A stretch of DNA of 40,209 nt from a virus. Below the pieces are notes generated by a model that was given only the letters and a program-made list of their open reading frames with translations, ran no database searches and was not told the origin of the DNA. Made by a program: the position numbers and the translations under genes. Position 1 is the first letter of the stretch. Each line of letters opens with the position of its first letter. The DNA lies in IMG/VR virus record IMGVR_UViG_3300042294_003328, positions 1 to 40,209 of that record; one strand, written 5' to 3'. Shown here piece by piece: positions 6,954 through 15,607 of the stretch.

Positions 6954-7012
6954 CAGTATCGACTAACCCGCTGGCAGGGGTTGCCAGCACCAACCTTGTT
7001 CGCCTTTTATGC
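6905..7012. repeat. 108-bp inverted-repeat element, copy B
   Basis: Exact inverted copy of bases 1-108. It covers the end of the 6630-6953 gene and finishes at the start codon of the next gene (ATG 7009). Internal structure includes GCTGGCA/TGCCAGC arms around a five-base loop, CTGGC/GCCAG arms around six bases, CGATA/TATCG around four bases, and a larger pairing of the two outer halves through CTGGCAACCC. The GAAC...GTTC bounded part is 97 bp, within the size range of integron attC sites, but the terminal boxes do not match the GTTRRRY consensus. Confidence 0.85.
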
Positions 7013-7275
7013 AACTACCGACACCACCTCAAATCAGTCAAAACAATGAAAATCTCACTGCGGACATTGCCGCTGTCGAGCAATGGGCGCTGCGCAACGA
7101 TCCCATGTGGGCTAACTGGCAACACTTCGGGGAGCATTCCGAAATGGATCAGCGCGACATCTACCGCATCATTGCAGCCCGCCAACTCGCGGAACGATAC
7201 CGCCTCCAGAACGAGCTAATCCGACTGGTGGAACTATCGCCAAACCCGCCGCGTCTCTTTGAGGCGAACACTTAG
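7009..7275 (+). CDS. Hypothetical accessory protein
   Basis: 88 residues, hydrophilic, with helical segments (ADIAAVEQWALRNDPMWANWQHFGE and DIYRIIAARQLAERYRLQNELIRLVE). No recognised domain. The start codon lies at the very edge of the 108-bp element, so the leader comes from the repeat. It is followed at once by a hairpin terminator and faces the convergent integrase gene. Confidence 0.6.
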   Translation: MQLPTPPQISQNNENLTADIAAVEQWALRNDPMWANWQHFGEHSEMDQRDIYRIIAARQLAERYRLQNELIRLVELSPNPPRLFEANT

Positions 7276-7277
7276 CT

Positions 7278-7308
7278 CACCGACACGCGGCCTTGCGCGT
7301 GATCGGTG
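7278..7308. terminator. Hairpin between convergent genes
   Basis: Twelve-base arms (CACCGACACGCG with CGCGTGATCGGTG, one bulged A) around a six-base loop, directly after the stop of the 7009-7275 gene and before the 3' end of the integrase gene. There is no strong T-run, so termination in either direction is probable but unproven. Confidence 0.5.
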
Positions 7309-7349
7309 CAGCGGGAGTTCACCAGTCTCCCCTCACCGCCCGCACTAGC

Positions 7350-8708
7350 TCACCGCGCCCGGTGCAGCATCTCGTCCGTCATCGTGCGTAAAAGCTCCGG
7401 CTTCTGCTCAATGTAATGCAGCAGGCTCGTCGCCTCCTTTGAGTGGCGCAGATACTTCATCACCGCATGAGCCGCCCGCTCATAGCTCCCATGGTCCGCC
7501 AGCTCCGCCACATACAGCGCCGTCGCACAGTAGCCGCGCAGCCGATGATTCCCCTTCCGGCTCCTCACCTCGCCGATGAACCCCTTGATCCATTCATTGT
7601 GACGGTCCCTCACCAACTCACGCCGCTCCTTCCGCTCCTCCCCTAAAGCATCCGCTCCTGGCACCCTCGGCAAAATCAAAAACGGATTCTCCACTCCCGC
7701 CTTCCGCGCCGCAGCACACCGCGACCGCAACCGCGCAGCCAGTCCCGCATTCAAAGGCAACAGCGCCTCATTCTTGCTCTTGCAGCTAAAGTTCTCCTCC
7801 AGCCGATTCCGCACCCACAAAAACACCTGGCCGCCGTCCTCGTGCAACCAACTCTCCCGCGCCATCACCAGTTCCCCCGACCTCAGAGCCAGCAGCCGCA
7901 GCAACTCATTGCACAGCGCCAGCTCCTCATCCTCCAGCACCTCCCACGCCAGCATCATCTGCCGAAACTGTTTCGGCGTCGGCAGATCCTCACCGACCAC
8001 ACGCGAAGGATTCGGCAACCGGAACCCCCGAAAGCCCTCCACCTTCCGCCAGTCCACCTTCAGCGACTCCACCGCCAGCATCCGGCTCCGTTCACTCAGC
8101 ACCACCCCAGCATTCCCCAGCGTCGAGTTAATCGTCCCATTCACCAACGGCGGCAGCGCCTTGTCCAGATTGATCACCTCACCGCCTTGCAACCGCCGGG
8201 CATACTCCATCGCAGAACCCGTGCTGAACACCTCATAAAAATCCAACGCATCCACCTGCTTCAGCAACCGTCCCCCATCCGTATCCATCCGCACCTTTGC
8301 CAGCGGCTCAATGATCCCATGGGCCACCGCCGCCACCAGTCTCACCGAAGAGATCGCACGTCGAAACTCCTTCAGCCTCCGCGCCTCCGCCACCTTCTCA
8401 AACGCCTCCAAAAACGTCCCCAGCGTCAGACCCACCTTCCGCGCCCGAGTCCCCTCCACCGCCGCCCGCAGCGTCTCCCACTTATCCGACTCCCGAGCCG
8501 CCACCAGCAGTCGCGCCCGGCTAATCGCCTCCGCCTGGTTCGACGTGTCCAGGCACTGCATAAACTGACTGCCCTGCGCCCGCTGATACTTCGCATAAAA
8601 GCTATCATAATATTCCGGCACCCCCGCATCCGCCCACGATTTCGCTGGCCTCCGCACCTTCCCCACCCACAAGCCCTTCGGCAGTTTAGTCTTCGTCTTC
8701 GTTTTCAT
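7350..8708 (-). CDS. int: Tyrosine recombinase, phage integrase
   Basis: Catalyses site-specific recombination between attP (just downstream in this window, 8790-8937) and the host tRNA-Val gene. The C-terminal catalytic domain shows box I Arg in LALRSGELV, a Lys in the beta-hairpin (CKSKNEALLPL), HRLR (His388, Arg391), a second His422 in YLRHSKEAT, and the nucleophile Tyr432 in HYIEQ ten residues later. The first 150 residues form the arm-binding and core-binding N-terminal part. At 452 aa it is longer than lambda Int. The promoter side faces attP, as in most temperate phages, and TATAAAA just before the ATG may be its -10 region or part of an integrase-regulated promoter. No IntI-specific insertion is recognisable. 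Confidence 0.88.
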   Translation of the reverse strand: MKTKTKTKLPKGLWVGKVRRPAKSWADAGVPEYYDSFYAKYQRAQGSQFMQCLDTSNQAEAISRARLLVAARESDKWETLRAAVEGTRARKVGLTLGTFLEAFEKVAEARRLKEFRRAISSVRLVAAVAHGIIEPLAKVRMDTDGGRLLKQVDALDFYEVFSTGSAMEYARRLQGGEVINLDKALPPLVNGTINSTLGNAGVVLSERSRMLAVESLKVDWRKVEGFRGFRLPNPSRVVGEDLPTPKQFRQMMLAWEVLEDEELALCNELLRLLALRSGELVMARESWLHEDGGQVFLWVRNRLEENFSCKSKNEALLPLNAGLAARLRSRCAAARKAGVENPFLILPRVPGADALGEERKERRELVRDRHNEWIKGFIGEVRSRKGNHRLRGYCATALYVAELADHGSYERAAHAVMKYLRHSKEATSLLHYIEQKPELLRTMTDEMLHRAR

Positions 8709-8789
8709 ACTGATTTTATACTAAACCAGAAAACAAAACGAAACAAACAGAAACAAAGATAAAACGCCCATTCCGTCCCGTCGCCACCC

Positions 8790-8856
8790 TTCCCTCAGTG
8801 ATCAAAAACCACCCATTCCCCCAGTAAAACCAGTCAGAAACCCTCATTCCCCCAGT
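8790..8856. repeat. Three direct repeats, probable integrase arm sites
   Basis: TTCCCCCAGT occurs at 8816-8825 and 8847-8856, each inside a longer match (CATTCCCCCAGTAAA), spaced 31 bp. A third, one-mismatch copy TTCCCTCAGT lies at 8790-8799. They sit between the integrase start and the tRNA-like core, where arm-type integrase sites are expected. Confidence 0.6.
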
Positions 8857-8860
8857 AAAC

Positions 8861-8937
8861 CCACTTCATCGAAGTGGTGCGCGGTACAGGGTTCGAACCT
8901 GTGACCCCTACCATGTCAAGGTAATGCTCTACGCCTC
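8861..8937 (-). other. attP: attP core: 3' part of tRNA-Val(GAC)
   Basis: Read on the minus strand, 8934 down to 8875 gives the 3' half of a D-arm, an anticodon stem-loop with loop TTGACAT (anticodon GAC, valine), the variable loop, a perfect T-arm around GTTCGAA, the acceptor 3' strand ACCGCGC and an encoded ACCA end. The matching 5' acceptor strand (GCGCGGT) is absent upstream, so this is a fragment that would restore the host tRNA gene after integration. A 7-bp-arm hairpin (CCACTTC/GAAGTGG, 8861-8877) abuts the CCA end. Confidence 0.8.
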
Positions 8938-9009
8938 AGAGGGCTTTTGTAAGGGGTTGGGGTTGAGGGGGGACATTGGAAATCAGGGCCGTTTATACGG
9001 GTTATTGGA

Positions 9010-9153
9010 TTATCCTTTGAGTAAATCTCGGGCCAAACTCACCACGGTCACGACAATGAATAAAGCAGCGTAGCCGAGCATGAGAATCCCTGCAATCACG
9101 TCGCCATTGCTCATGTCGGGGTCAGCCTTGAGAAATTTACGGATTCGCTGCAT
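9010..9153 (-). CDS. 47-aa single-pass membrane protein
   Basis: From ATG 9153 (or the preceding in-frame ATG at 9156) the protein starts MQRIRKFLKADPDMSNGD and then has one long membrane helix (VIAGILMLGYAALFIVVTVVSLA) and a short ARDLLKG tail. It is the last gene of the late operon, after the giant virion protein and before attP. Possible roles include a holin-like or superinfection-exclusion peptide. The frame is clean and the hydrophobic pattern is convincing, but there is no homology evidence. Confidence 0.6.
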   Translation of the reverse strand: MQRIRKFLKADPDMSNGDVIAGILMLGYAALFIVVTVVSLARDLLKG

Positions 9154-9193
9154 CATGGGTGAAGCTTACCACCGTTGTCAAATCGAGGTCGGG

Positions 9194-12100
9194 TTACTGG
9201 GCGCGGGTGTTGGTGCCAATGCCGAGCAGGGCGGCAGGGATGAGGGCGGCTTGACGTTGGGCGGGCTCCATCCGGTAGATGTCGTAGATGGCTCCGGCGG
9301 TGATCGGCGTGACCGATCTTTGGAGTCCTTGAAGCATGCTCTCAGCGTTGCCCATGGGGTCGGTGCCGGTGAGTCGGTTGGTGACAAACGCGGCGCCGGG
9401 GCTGAGTTTGCCTCGGGCGAACCGTTGGGCGATGTCGATCCAGCTTTGGCCCATCGGCACGTCTTCGCCTCGGATGGGCTTGATTTTGCCGTCTTTGGTT
9501 TTGGTTTCTCCGGTGATCGTGCGAGTCAAAAACGTCGCCATCGAGTTGAGGCCGGCCATCAAATCAACGGACGTGGCACCAAACTGCATCTTGAGCCAGC
9601 CACTGCCGCGAGGGTCCAGTTCCATTTCCTCCTCGTCGTCGCCTTGGAGGGCAGCGGCGAGGGCGAAGAGCGCGGCGTAGCCGGCCATGATGCGGATGTA
9701 TTCCTCGCCGATGATGGCGCGGGTTTGCAGGTTGCCCCCGAGCAGGGAGGCCCCGGTGAGCAGGCGGAGACGCGATGCCATGAACGAGGGCGAGAAGAAA
9801 ATCAGACTGGCGAGATCCTTTTGGTTGCCTCGCAGTTCGATGTTCCCGATGCCCAGCTTGCCGGAGCCGGTGGAGTCGTTGACAAATTCGGCGATGGCGG
9901 CGGCGGCGCTGTCGCTGATTTCCGCCTTGGTGCGCCGTTCATACTTCGCCACCAGAGAGTCGAAGAGATCGGCACGCATGTGGCTCAGGAGCGCGGTGTA
10001 GGCGCGTCCGGTGTGGGAGAACCACGGGATCTTATTGGCCAGCTTGCTGCGGGCGGCACCTTCGGCGAGGAGATCACTGTAATCTTCGGGATTGTGCAGA
10101 GCCAGCTTGGCGCGTTTGTAGCGTCCATTGATTGCGTTGGGTCGTCCGGCCAGTTCCATAAACATCTCCGTCTCGCCTGCCTCCGACTTGAAGGCTTTCA
10201 TCATGGCCTTCAGGTCACCGGCAAAGCGCACCGGATGGGTCAGGGCCTTGAGCAGACCTTGCCTGCCGATGCCGGAGAACTCACCGCCCGCCATTATGCT
10301 GCGAGCGGTAAATACAAACGTCCGCAGCTTCTCGATGCCCTTGTTCCAGATTCCCATCTTGGCAAACTTGGCCGCCACCTTCGCGTCAATGAAGGCTCGC
10401 TTGGCTTTGTTCAGCTCGGTCAGGAGTTTGGCGCTGTCGGCATCGTGCTTGATCTGGCGGGGCGTGCGCTTGACGGGATCAAATTCACCCTTGGCGATGC
10501 GCTCGTTGAGTTTGTCGATCTGACCTTGGATGCGCTTCTTGAAGGCGGCCAGCTCCTTGGCGTTGGGGTCAAAGTTGGGCTGGGCGGCGCGTTTGAGGTC
10601 GAGGAATTGCTGACGGGCAGCAGCCGCGGCGGCGCGGGCCTCGGTCACGGCTTGGGTCTGGGGGCCTTGGATCTTCCCCTGGGCTTTCCATTCCTTGGCC
10701 TTGATGCGGCGTTTGTATTCGTCCTCACTGGCTTTGGCAGCGGCCTCGGCGGCGGTGTTGCGGCGGAGCTCACTGGCGAGCCGATGCTGCGGCAGTTCGG
10801 CCACCAGCACCTTGAGGGAGTTGCGCAGGGTTTTCAGGGCTTGGAGGTTGGCGTCATAGACCTGGCGTTGGCGCGGCGCCGTGGGCGTGCCTTGGCCGGC
10901 CAGCACGCGCTGCAGTTCCTCGATCTGGTTTTCCAGTGTCTTCTGGATCCGGTCGCGGATCGATTTCAGCTCGTCCTCGCGGCTGCGTCCCGTGTAGCCG
11001 GTGTCCTTCTTGAGTTGCTCGACTTGCTTTTGCAGCTCGCGCAGGCGGGCACTGGGTTCTTGGCGTTGGGGACCGCTCTTGAGCAAAGGCTCCTTCTTGA
11101 GCAGGGCTTCCAGTTGAGTCAGCTTCTGCATCTGCGCGGAGAGATCGCGCAGAGCCACCCGGGCTTCCTCCTTGCTGGGCTGGGTGCTCTTGCCGTAGCC
11201 GGAGATCAGGTCGCGGGCTTGGCGCACTTGGATGCCGGGGAAGAACTCTTGCAGGTCATCGGCCACCAGTTTGGCGATCTTCTCGGCGCTGAGCGTTGGG
11301 TCTTGGCGTTCGAGGTGATCAATGATGTGCGCCAGGGCAAATTGACGGGCGAGATTGTCGGGGGCCTTGCCCGTGCGTCGGACGGTCTCTTGAGCTTTGC
11401 TTTTGACATCGCTCACGGTTTTCTTCTGGGTTTCACCGCGCAGAAGTTGCTCTGACTTGTCACGGATCTGACCGAGGAAAGGACGAATCTTCTCGCCAAA
11501 CTCTTGAACCATTCGGATGGTGAAGTCGGCACCTTCGGCCAGAAAGCCCATGCCGGCCTCGGCGAGATCGAGAATGATGCTGGGGTCGATGCCCACGTTG
11601 GTGGTGCCCCCAAAGAAACCTTTGGCGCGGAGTCGCTCGCGGGCCATGGCTCCGCGATCCGCCACCGCTTTGAGGATGCCCTTGTCCTTGATGGCTTGGG
11701 GCCTTGGCTTGGCTGCGTTGGTGAGATCGAGCGCGGCTTGTTTCAAAGCAGCCTCTTGCGCGGCGATTTGGGCCTGCGCCTCCTTCAGCAGTTTCTCCAG
11801 CTCCAGATTGAACGTGTTCTTGGCACCGCCCACGCCTTCCTCCTGCTGCGTGTCGGCAGCGGCTTTGGTGTCGATGATGGTCTTGTGCATCTCCTCGATC
11901 TTGGCACGCTCCTCCGGTGGCAGAGGCGTCCTGCCGGTGGGGTCCATGATGATGGTGATGTCGGCCACCATTTTGTTGAGGCTGGGGATGTCCTCGCGAT
12001 CCAGTCCGAATCTCCGCACGCCCAGGGCGGCACCGGCTCTGCTGCCGGAGATCTGGGCCACCACTTCGAGCTTGTCCTTCATCGCGTCCGCCTCGCGCTT

Positions 12101-15100
12101 GCGGGCGGCGGCGTCGCCTCGGTCGTCCTCGGTCGTGGCCGGGTCACTGAGGATGCCTTCCGCCTGGGCCAGCTCCGCGTCCAGTTGGCCTTTGAAATTG
12201 AGCAGTGTGTAATGCTCCAGCGGCGTAGCGGGGCGTTGCTGCGCGAGGATGTCATCGAGGATGGCCTGCACCCGGCCCGGCTTCTGCACCTCGGCACGCG
12301 CGGCGGCGGTGAGTTGCTCCACCGTGAATTGTCCACCCGTGGGCAAGGCGTCTCTGCCTGCAGCTTCCCGCTCAGCAGCGATGGTGTCCTGCGTGAGCTT
12401 GACCTCGGAGGGGTCGGCTGGGGAGGGCGAGCCCGGCTGAATGAACCCACCCTCGGGTCGGCGCACGGTGACCCGACCGCCGCCCATGCGGGGCATGGTG
12501 CGGGTGGTGGCGGCTTGCCAGATTCCTTGGAGATACTCTTGGATGGCACGGCCAAAGCGCGTGATCATGGCCCGACTCCAGTTCGCGAAGTCAGTGAAGC
12601 CCTGGCGGATCAAGTCAACGGCCTCGTTGACGATGTCGGTGTTGAGGAACCCGGCGGTGGTGCCGCTGGTGTTGAGGTTTTTAAAGCTTGCCGTGCCTTC
12701 TGCGGCACGGGGATCGGTTAGAGAATCTGGGTTGACTTCGGTAGAGGATGGGGGAGTTTCGCCCTGCCTCACAGCGGCCCCGTTGGAGTTCACTCCTGCA
12801 ATCACTGATTCATTGGAAATATTTCCTTCCGCTGTGGGGCTTTTTTGTGTAGCTGCTTCGGCAATATCTTCTGCAAAGATGCCTTGTGGCCTGGATTCAC
12901 TATACAGTTTGCGAGTTTGCCGACTGGAAGGAATTAAATACAGTGTTGCGGATGGAAGCGCCCATTTCCACTCGCGAGGAAGGCCAATTCCCAAAGATTC
13001 CCCGTGATCCTTGATATTTTTAACAACGACCCCGTCGTAATCCTGGGACTTTAGCCACTCACCAAACGGCACGACAGATTGCATGTCATAGCCTAACATT
13101 TCCATCAGTTCCTCTTCATCGTAGCGGCGGTTATCGTAATCGACAACAAGGGGTTTTCCCAGTTTCAACGCATACGCTGCCACATACGAACCATAAGAAT
13201 GACCAACGCTCCTGCTTGATGATAAAGATATCACACCGTTCGATGATGGATTTTCGCCAGTGCCAAGACGCAGCGCGCCTTTTATAGGAGAAGGAGACCC
13301 ATGCCATGCCAGTCTTTCACCTTTGCGTAATTGACTCCTTATGGAGGCATAGTCTTCCCTTGATAATTTCACTTTAAAAGCTCCTGCCTCAGTAAGACCG
13401 CCCGGCGAAGGCTCATTGGATTGGGCGGCCCCTTCGGTGGATGCCATGGCGTTACCTCTACCACGGGTGTCAAGGGGATCACCGCCGATGCTTCCCCGCT
13501 GGCTTGTCTTCCGTGCGGCTTGCCATGCTCCTTGCAGGTAGTTTCTCACCTTGTCACCGAATCTCCGCAGCATCTCCGCGCTCCATTGGGCGAAGGTGGT
13601 GAAGCCCTCGCGGATGAGCTGGGCTCCTTTGACGGTGTAGGCGGCCATGAGGACGGGGTCGATGCCGATGAAGGGCGTCTCCATGGAGCCGCGGATCACG
13701 TCGTCGGCCCAGGTGCCGGAGGTGTCTTCGGGCGGGGGTGCTTTCTCAAAGCCTTCCACGGCGAGGTCGGCGGTGGTGGCGGCATCGAGCGTCACGGTGC
13801 CGAGGCGTCCGCTTTCGGAACGGAGGGTGACGCTGTTGTTGAAGCCGTCGTCGTTCACGTCCTGCGCCACCACGGTCATCGTCTCGCCGCCCAGGGTGAT
13901 CGTGTCGCCCTTGTTCATGCTGTCGATGGGGACGCGCTGGGTGCCGGTCTTGCGGCGGGCGGCGCGGGTGACGGCTTTGTCAAAGAGCACGCGGGCTTTC
14001 TCGGCCTGACTCATCTGGGACTGCTGGCTTTTGGCATCGGCCTTGTAACTCTCCCGGCTTTCGATGGTCTTCTGGATCTCGGCCATCAGCGCATCGGGCG
14101 TGGGTTCGGAAATAATGTTCAGATCATAAGCATCTTGAGCCACCTCGTTGATGTTCCCTGTGTCGCCTGGCAGGGTGAGAAACTTGGCGTAAGTCTTGGG
14201 CAGTCCGGCTTTCTCAGCCCAGTCCATGTCTCCACCGATGGCGATCTGAGGGATGACAATGGGGTTGTCATTGACAAAGTCGAGGACGTCGCGTCCGCCG
14301 TAGGGGGCGTCTTCGATCACGGGGACTTTCCGCGTGGCGAGGGGCACGGAGGAGGGGGAAAACTGGGGGACTTGGGGACTTGGAGAGGGGGAAAGAGCGC
14401 CAGCGGCAGGAGTCGAACCTACAATTCCCTCGTCCACGGTGGCTGGGCCACGCTGCGGGACGGTAGGGATGGCCGCGTTTACACTGGCAGGGGGTTCAAC
14501 AGTCAACGATTCGTTGACTGTTGGGGAGACGGGTGGATTTGGAAAAGGGGAGACTTGGGGACTTGGAGAGGGGGAGACGGGGGGCTGCGTCGGGAGCGGG
14601 GGTGGGGAGACTTGAGCGGTCGGAGGGCTTGGCGGGGGCTGCGTGGGGAAAGAGGCGGCGGCGGCGGCCAAGGGATCGGCTACGGGGGCGAGGGTGGGGG
14701 TGGGTTTAAACCTTTCAGCACCCAGATACGTCAGCCCAAAGCCTACGCCACCTACTGCACCGCCGAGGGCGTCGTAACCTCTGCGGGCTAACCATTCGGG
14801 ATTGACGGTAAGATCGGGCGTCAGTGGATTGAGTGGCGCGGTGTCGTAAGTGTTGGGTGCAAAATTGGCAGAAAGAGAGTCTTGCGCAGCGCCGGTGACG
14901 AATTCTTCTCCGGCTTCCACGCCGGTGGACTTTCCTAGCTTGACTAGGTTTTGACCGAGTGTGCGCTTGGCCGCACTGAGCACTGCGTCTTTGGCGGCTT
15001 TGCTTCCAATGCCACCTGCTTTTTCAATCAAAGCCTCAACGCCTCCAAAGGCTGTGCCGAGAGCGATGCGCTCGGCCGGAGATTCAAGCCCCATTTCGTT

Positions 15101-15607
15101 GGCTTGATCAATCCCTGCATCAAAGCCGCGCACGCCACCTTGCATGAGCGGAATCGCAGGATTCACAAGTCCGCTGACTACCAGATTAGGGATGTCACCG
15201 ATGACGCCGCCCACGGTGGCTGCCTTGGGGTTGGTCCTTGAATCGGGCGCGATGGCTTCTTGGTTTTGTTCAACCACGTCACGGGCGAGAGGTGCCAGTG
15301 TGCGCGGCACGACAGACAGCGCATCAAAGACACGTCGGGGAATGCCGGCCGCGGTGTCCCCAATGAACCCTGAGATTTCATCGCGGACGGTGCCGATGGC
15401 TGCCATCGTGGCGTAAGGACCCGTGGCAAACGATAGGCCAGCAGCGCGGGTGCCGGTTTCCATGGGTGACTGAAACGCATCATCTGAGACTGGCGCGGGC
15501 GGTGCGCCTTGGTTCAGGAAGTCATTGATGTCATCGTCTGTCGGCGCAATGTCGGACTCGACGTTGAACTTTCGACCGTCTTCGAGTTCGACAAGGAATT
15601 GAGGCAT
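9194..15607 (-). CDS. Giant polyvalent internal virion protein with ADP-ribosyltransferase-like domain
   Basis: 2137 residues, almost certainly injected with the DNA as in other podovirus-type internal proteins. Residues 1-40 form a small N-terminal domain, and 50-300 hydrophobic helical stretches (ATGPYATMAAIGTV, GGAVGGVGFGLTYLG). A Pro/Ser linker covers 300-420. The segment 743-905 resembles the ART-PolyVal group of ADP-ribosyltransferases: WHGSP with His769, an SSSRSVGHSYGSY stretch, and YDGVVVKN at 857-864. A repeated amphipathic unit occurs at 648-697, 990-1034 and 1339-1384. Long coiled coils occupy about 1420-1780. The C-terminal 300 residues, with a membrane-like helix (YAALFALAAAL), resemble LPD38-type phage domains. 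DNA encoding 730-956 is visibly more AT-rich than its surroundings. Its start overlaps the upstream stop (TAATG). Confidence 0.8.
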   Translation of the reverse strand: MPQFLVELEDGRKFNVESDIAPTDDDINDFLNQGAPPAPVSDDAFQSPMETGTRAAGLSFATGPYATMAAIGTVRDEISGFIGDTAAGIPRRVFDALSVVPRTLAPLARDVVEQNQEAIAPDSRTNPKAATVGGVIGDIPNLVVSGLVNPAIPLMQGGVRGFDAGIDQANEMGLESPAERIALGTAFGGVEALIEKAGGIGSKAAKDAVLSAAKRTLGQNLVKLGKSTGVEAGEEFVTGAAQDSLSANFAPNTYDTAPLNPLTPDLTVNPEWLARRGYDALGGAVGGVGFGLTYLGAERFKPTPTLAPVADPLAAAAASFPTQPPPSPPTAQVSPPPLPTQPPVSPSPSPQVSPFPNPPVSPTVNESLTVEPPASVNAAIPTVPQRGPATVDEGIVGSTPAAGALSPSPSPQVPQFSPSSVPLATRKVPVIEDAPYGGRDVLDFVNDNPIVIPQIAIGGDMDWAEKAGLPKTYAKFLTLPGDTGNINEVAQDAYDLNIISEPTPDALMAEIQKTIESRESYKADAKSQQSQMSQAEKARVLFDKAVTRAARRKTGTQRVPIDSMNKGDTITLGGETMTVVAQDVNDDGFNNSVTLRSESGRLGTVTLDAATTADLAVEGFEKAPPPEDTSGTWADDVIRGSMETPFIGIDPVLMAAYTVKGAQLIREGFTTFAQWSAEMLRRFGDKVRNYLQGAWQAARKTSQRGSIGGDPLDTRGRGNAMASTEGAAQSNEPSPGGLTEAGAFKVKLSREDYASIRSQLRKGERLAWHGSPSPIKGALRLGTGENPSSNGVISLSSSRSVGHSYGSYVAAYALKLGKPLVVDYDNRRYDEEELMEMLGYDMQSVVPFGEWLKSQDYDGVVVKNIKDHGESLGIGLPREWKWALPSATLYLIPSSRQTRKLYSESRPQGIFAEDIAEAATQKSPTAEGNISNESVIAGVNSNGAAVRQGETPPSSTEVNPDSLTDPRAAEGTASFKNLNTSGTTAGFLNTDIVNEAVDLIRQGFTDFANWSRAMITRFGRAIQEYLQGIWQAATTRTMPRMGGGRVTVRRPEGGFIQPGSPSPADPSEVKLTQDTIAAEREAAGRDALPTGGQFTVEQLTAAARAEVQKPGRVQAILDDILAQQRPATPLEHYTLLNFKGQLDAELAQAEGILSDPATTEDDRGDAAARKREADAMKDKLEVVAQISGSRAGAALGVRRFGLDREDIPSLNKMVADITIIMDPTGRTPLPPEERAKIEEMHKTIIDTKAAADTQQEEGVGGAKNTFNLELEKLLKEAQAQIAAQEAALKQAALDLTNAAKPRPQAIKDKGILKAVADRGAMARERLRAKGFFGGTTNVGIDPSIILDLAEAGMGFLAEGADFTIRMVQEFGEKIRPFLGQIRDKSEQLLRGETQKKTVSDVKSKAQETVRRTGKAPDNLARQFALAHIIDHLERQDPTLSAEKIAKLVADDLQEFFPGIQVRQARDLISGYGKSTQPSKEEARVALRDLSAQMQKLTQLEALLKKEPLLKSGPQRQEPSARLRELQKQVEQLKKDTGYTGRSREDELKSIRDRIQKTLENQIEELQRVLAGQGTPTAPRQRQVYDANLQALKTLRNSLKVLVAELPQHRLASELRRNTAAEAAAKASEDEYKRRIKAKEWKAQGKIQGPQTQAVTEARAAAAAARQQFLDLKRAAQPNFDPNAKELAAFKKRIQGQIDKLNERIAKGEFDPVKRTPRQIKHDADSAKLLTELNKAKRAFIDAKVAAKFAKMGIWNKGIEKLRTFVFTARSIMAGGEFSGIGRQGLLKALTHPVRFAGDLKAMMKAFKSEAGETEMFMELAGRPNAINGRYKRAKLALHNPEDYSDLLAEGAARSKLANKIPWFSHTGRAYTALLSHMRADLFDSLVAKYERRTKAEISDSAAAAIAEFVNDSTGSGKLGIGNIELRGNQKDLASLIFFSPSFMASRLRLLTGASLLGGNLQTRAIIGEEYIRIMAGYAALFALAAALQGDDEEEMELDPRGSGWLKMQFGATSVDLMAGLNSMATFLTRTITGETKTKDGKIKPIRGEDVPMGQSWIDIAQRFARGKLSPGAAFVTNRLTGTDPMGNAESMLQGLQRSVTPITAGAIYDIYRMEPAQRQAALIPAALLGIGTNTRAQ

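Noticed and set aside
7350-8708. Integron integrase IntI
   Set aside because: Catalytic residues fit tyrosine recombinases in general, but no IntI-specific insertion is recognisable and the gene sits at a tRNA-type attP, as for a phage integrase.
8875-8960. Intact tRNA-Val gene
   Set aside because: The 5' acceptor strand and 5' half of the D-arm are missing, so only a fragment is present.
9080-11455. 791-codon plus-strand open frame
   Set aside because: Lies opposite the giant virion protein and reads as Leu/Gly-rich low-complexity; no motif and wrong strand for the operon.
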